Assembly (NCBI GenBank): GCA_964412845.1
Contig: CAYPQM010000041.1
Span: forward strand, 1-42,570
DNA: 42,570 nt
Direction of reading: 5' to 3'
Source of the DNA: JAWWPY01 sp964412845
GTDB taxonomy: Bacteria; Actinomycetota; Actinomycetes; Streptosporangiales; Streptosporangiaceae
This document shows positions 40,142 through 42,570 of this stretch, piece after piece; within the stretch, counting starts at the first letter, position 1, and the number at the start of each line of letters is the position of its first letter. Both the position numbers and the translations under genes were made by a program. The notes beneath the pieces are model-generated. The model worked only from the letters and a program-made list of their open reading frames with translations, made no database searches and was not told the origin of the DNA.

Positions 40142-40846
40142 CTACCCGCTGTCCCCGGCACCGAGGCCGTGCTTCAAGCCGGCGCCGGGCGCCGTCCCGA
40201 ATCGGGTACCCGGGACGGCAAACATCCGCGGGAAGCCCTCGGCCACCCGCCGGTCGCCGGTGACAATCAGGCGGCCGCCGCGCTCGGCCTCGGTGAGCGG
40301 CTCGCGGCCGAAGGCGACTGAACGCAGCGTCGCCACGTCTGTGTCAAAGGTGACGGCGGGCTGCTCAGTACGGCCGCGGACGATGTCGATCGAGTTATCG
40401 GCAACCGTGACCCGAAACCAGCCGCCGTCCACCCGCAGCGCGAACGTCGCCTCGGCCGCCGCGGCGGGATCGAAGACAGTCTTAAGCGCAACGAGCAGCG
40501 CATTGACGCTGAGTTCCCCGGACGTCGTCACTGGTTCCCGACTGCCCCAGCGGCCCAGTGCCAGCAGGACCGGCTCCAGCGCCTGCCCCCGGTCGGTGAG
40601 CTCGTAGATCGCGACGCTGGCAGGCGGGTCGAGCACATCCCGGCGGACGATACCCGCGTCCTCAAGGTCACGCAACCGCTGCGAGAGGACGTTCGGGCTG
40701 ACCCCGTGCAGACCGCTGCGCAACTGGACGAACCGCTTCGGCCCGAAGATCAGCTCGCGCACTACCAGCAGCGCCCACCGATCCCCGATGACATCGAGGG
40801 CCCGGGCAATCCCACACGGGTCGTCGTAGCGACGGATGTTCGGCAT
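40142..40846 (-). CDS. HxlR-family transcriptional regulator with C-terminal SCP2-like domain
   Basis: The protein of about 234 residues starts MPNIRRYDDPCGIARALDVIGDRWALLVVRELIFGPKRF, an HxlR winged helix, with the conserved Cys18-like residue in DPCGIARAL, followed by GVSPNVLSQRLRDLEDAGIV. The C-terminal half (about residues 110-230) is an SCP2/sterol-carrier-like domain that could bind a hydrophobic ligand. Three ATG codons (40867, 40852, 40846) are possible; the last is closest to the family start. It diverges from the hydrolase gene and probably controls it and itself. Confidence 0.85.
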   Translation of the reverse strand: MPNIRRYDDPCGIARALDVIGDRWALLVVRELIFGPKRFVQLRSGLHGVSPNVLSQRLRDLEDAGIVRRDVLDPPASVAIYELTDRGQALEPVLLALGRWGSREPVTTSGELSVNALLVALKTVFDPAAAAEATFALRVDGGWFRVTVADNSIDIVRGRTEQPAVTFDTDVATLRSVAFGREPLTEAERGGRLIVTGDRRVAEGFPRMFAVPGTRFGTAPGAGLKHGLGAGDSG

Positions 40847-40949
40847 GGCCATCACTGTAGTCAACATGGTTGTATTTTAGTAGGGTCTAATCCTATTCTA
40901 GGACTGTGCTTATTTCACAGGGCGGTACCCAGGCTCCCGGAGGAGGCTC
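40847..40949. promoter_or_regulatory. Divergent HxlR/hydrolase promoter region
   Basis: This unusually A/T-rich segment has a perfect 13-base dyad TCCTA-TTC-TAGGA (40891-40903) and CAAC-ATG-GTTG near 40862-40872. For the plus strand, TGTATT (40871-40876) and TATTCT (40894-40899) are 17 bases apart and make a plausible promoter whose -10 overlaps the dyad, so binding there could repress the hydrolase gene. Confidence 0.5.
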
Positions 40950-41618
40950 ATGAGTGGCTACGTCATGATCCCAGGCGCTGGTGGTGCCGCCTGGTACTGG
41001 CACCGCGTAGTCCCGCTGCTACAGCAGGCTGGGCATGAGGCGACCGCCGTCGACCTGCCCGGTGACGACAATCTCGCTGGGCTGCCTGAGTATGCCCGCC
41101 TGGTGGTCGACGCGATCGGCGACCGGGACGAGGTGGTTATCGTCGCTGCCTCACTCGGCGGGTTCACCGCGCCGCTCGTCACCGCGAAGGTGCCGGTGCG
41201 CGCCATCGTCCTGGTGAACGCGATGATCCCGGTACCCGGTGAGACACCCGGCGCCTGGTGGGACAACACTGGATCGATGCAGGCGCGCAGCGCCGCAGCT
41301 GAGGCCGGCGGCTACGGCACCGAGTTTGATGAAGCCGTGTACTTCCTGCACGACGTCCCGCCCGAGGTCGTGGCGACTGGCGCGCAGCATCAGCGGCCTG
41401 AGGCCGATGCGGTGTTCGGGTCAGTCTGCGACTTCGACGCGTGGCCGCCGGTCCCGATCCATGCCGTGGCTGGGGCCGGTGACCGGTTCTTCCCCGCCGA
41501 GTTCCAGCGGGCGCTGGCGCGAGACCGGCTCGGACTCGAGGCGGACGTGCTGCCGGGCGGCCACTTGATCGCGTTGTCTCAGCCATCCGCCCTGGCCAGC
41601 TATCTGCTCGCCCTCTGA
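40950..41618 (+). CDS. Alpha/beta hydrolase
   Basis: The 222-residue protein shows the MSGYVMIPGAGGAAWYWHRVVPLL start, the nucleophile elbow VAASLGGF (Ser in A-S-L-G-G), AGAGDRFFP with the acid residue, and the catalytic His in LPGGHLIALS. It resembles small esterase/salicylate-esterase-like hydrolases. The ATG follows GGAGGAGG. It is the first gene of a pair with the SMP-30 gene (30 bases apart) and is divergent from HxlR, suggesting a substrate-induced catabolic unit. The substrate, perhaps an ester or lactone, is unknown. Confidence 0.85.
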   Translation: MSGYVMIPGAGGAAWYWHRVVPLLQQAGHEATAVDLPGDDNLAGLPEYARLVVDAIGDRDEVVIVAASLGGFTAPLVTAKVPVRAIVLVNAMIPVPGETPGAWWDNTGSMQARSAAAEAGGYGTEFDEAVYFLHDVPPEVVATGAQHQRPEADAVFGSVCDFDAWPPVPIHAVAGAGDRFFPAEFQRALARDRLGLEADVLPGGHLIALSQPSALASYLLAL

Positions 41619-41648
41619 CCTATCGCCCGCCGAACCAAGGAGGTTTCC

Positions 41649-42500
41649 ATGACGGAGCCACGTACCCTGCTGACCGGTCTCGCGTTCGGTGAGTCACCAC
41701 GCTGGCACGACGGCCGCCTCTGGTTCTCCGACTGGCTCACCCACGAGGTGGTGGCGGTTGATCTCGACGGCACGAGTGAGGTCATGGCCCGGGTGGACTT
41801 TCCATCACTGCCGATGTGCATCGACCGGCTGCCGGACGGGCGCTTGCTCATCGTGTCGCCCAGCGATGGACTGCTCATCCGCAGAGAGCCCGACGGGTCG
41901 CTGGTGCCCCATGCTGACCTGAGCGGCATTGCCCGGGGCTTCAACGAGATCGTGGTGGATGGCCGCGGCAACATCTATGTCAACGGCGGCGGCTTTGACC
42001 TGATGGCTGGTGAGGAGTTCGCACCGGGAATCGTCGCGCTGGTCACCGCGGACGGCTCGGTACGGCAGGTGGCGGACGGCATCGCCTTTGGCAATGGCAT
42101 GGCAGTTACCCCCGACAACTTGCACCTGATCGTCGCCGAGTCCTACGGGAAGAGGCTGACCGCTTTCGACATCGCGGCTGATGGCGGCCTGTCCAACCGG
42201 CGGGTGTGGGCCGATCTCGGCGACGGGGTCCCGGACGGCATCTGCCTCGACGCCGAGAACGCCGTCTGGTACGCCGACGTCCCCAACGAGCGCTGCGTAC
42301 GCGTCCGGGAAGGGGGTCAGGTGCTGCAGACCATCGACCTCGACCGCGGCTGTTTCGCCTGCATGCTGGGCGGCCCGGACAAGAGAACCCTGTTCCTGAT
42401 CGCTACTGAGTGGCACGGCACGGCGAACATGGCCAACGAGGCACGGACCGGCCAGATCCTAACGATCCAAGCGGCCGTCCCCGGCGCCGGCTGGCCGTAG
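41649..42500 (+). CDS. SMP-30/gluconolactonase/LRE family protein
   Basis: The 283-residue six-bladed beta-propeller is related to gluconolactonase and regucalcin, which open sugar lactones with a divalent metal. Metal-binding positions appear as Glu in FGESPRWHDGRLWFSDW, Asn in RGFNEIVVDGRGNIYVNGGG, Asn in NGMAVTPDN and Asp in PDGICLDAENAVWYAD. The ATG has a strong AAGGAGG upstream. With the preceding hydrolase it may break down a lactone or ester compound; regulation by HxlR is inferred. Confidence 0.88.
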   Translation: MTEPRTLLTGLAFGESPRWHDGRLWFSDWLTHEVVAVDLDGTSEVMARVDFPSLPMCIDRLPDGRLLIVSPSDGLLIRREPDGSLVPHADLSGIARGFNEIVVDGRGNIYVNGGGFDLMAGEEFAPGIVALVTADGSVRQVADGIAFGNGMAVTPDNLHLIVAESYGKRLTAFDIAADGGLSNRRVWADLGDGVPDGICLDAENAVWYADVPNERCVRVREGGQVLQTIDLDRGCFACMLGGPDKRTLFLIATEWHGTANMANEARTGQILTIQAAVPGAGWP

Positions 42501-42515
42501 CAGGCACAGAGCACC

Positions 42516-42534
42516 GGCCCGGCACCGCCGGGCC
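42516..42534 (+). terminator. Hairpin terminator after the SMP-30 gene
   Basis: GGCCCGGC and GCCGGGCC form a perfect 8-base stem with a 3-base loop, 15 bases after the stop. There is no U-tract, as is usual for actinobacterial terminators. Confidence 0.55.
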
Positions 42535-42570
42535 CACGGGAGCGGTGTTCGAGGACGATACCCAAACTAG

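Overview
This window is high-GC DNA of an actinomycete (Actinomycetota). The signs are a very strong G/C bias at third codon positions, frequent GTG starts, GGAGG-type ribosome sites, many 4-base stop/start overlaps, LAGC-type lipoboxes, and actinobacterial families such as the SigE-type ECF sigma factor, the small HTH protein and acVLRF1. A red-type form I RuBisCO cluster with CbbX suggests a soil organism able to fix CO2 facultatively, while cellulase and other glycosidase genes point to a saprophytic lifestyle. I cannot fix the genus. There are no rRNA, tRNA, CRISPR, phage or insertion-sequence genes that I can recognise.

Left part (1-16.3 kb): a secreted-type GH2 glycosidase cut by the window edge, an ACT-domain protein, a long-chain acyl-CoA synthetase, selD (selenophosphate synthase), a lipoprotein, two tandem GT87 mannosyltransferase-like membrane proteins, fdhD, an ECF sigma factor with a coupled membrane partner, a SAM methyltransferase, and a large GH9 cellulase with two CBM3-like modules. 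The cellulase start overlaps a sequence close to the CebR/CelR cellulose-response operator.

Middle part (16.4-30.6 kb): a sulfonate/nitrate/taurine-type ABC importer operon, a beta-lactamase-fold lipoprotein, another lipoprotein, a GH15 glucoamylase/trehalase coupled to a sulfotransferase, and a MerR regulator convergent with an ABC exporter gene broken by two in-frame amber codons. After these come an enoyl-CoA hydratase, a small HTH protein, an ABC-F ATPase, and upstream of it acVLRF1, a Vms1/eRF1-like peptidyl-tRNA hydrolase. A 39-codon leader ORF with two mutually exclusive hairpins lies between acVLRF1 and the ABC-F gene and ends in a 4-base overlap with the ABC-F start.

Carbon-fixation island (30.6-38.9 kb): cbbR-cbbL-cbbS-cbbX on the plus strand; a convergent minus-strand set prk, LuxR-type response regulator and GAF-domain histidine kinase whose last gene overlaps the end of cbbX; and a class I fructose-bisphosphate aldolase divergent from prk. 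The cbbR and cbbL upstream regions share two exact sequence blocks. The position of the two-component pair beside prk suggests a carbon-fixation regulatory system beyond CbbR.

Right end (38.9-42.6 kb): a DUF89 damage-control phosphatase, an HxlR regulator, and a divergent alpha/beta hydrolase followed by an SMP-30/gluconolactonase, ending in a GC-rich hairpin that may be a terminator.
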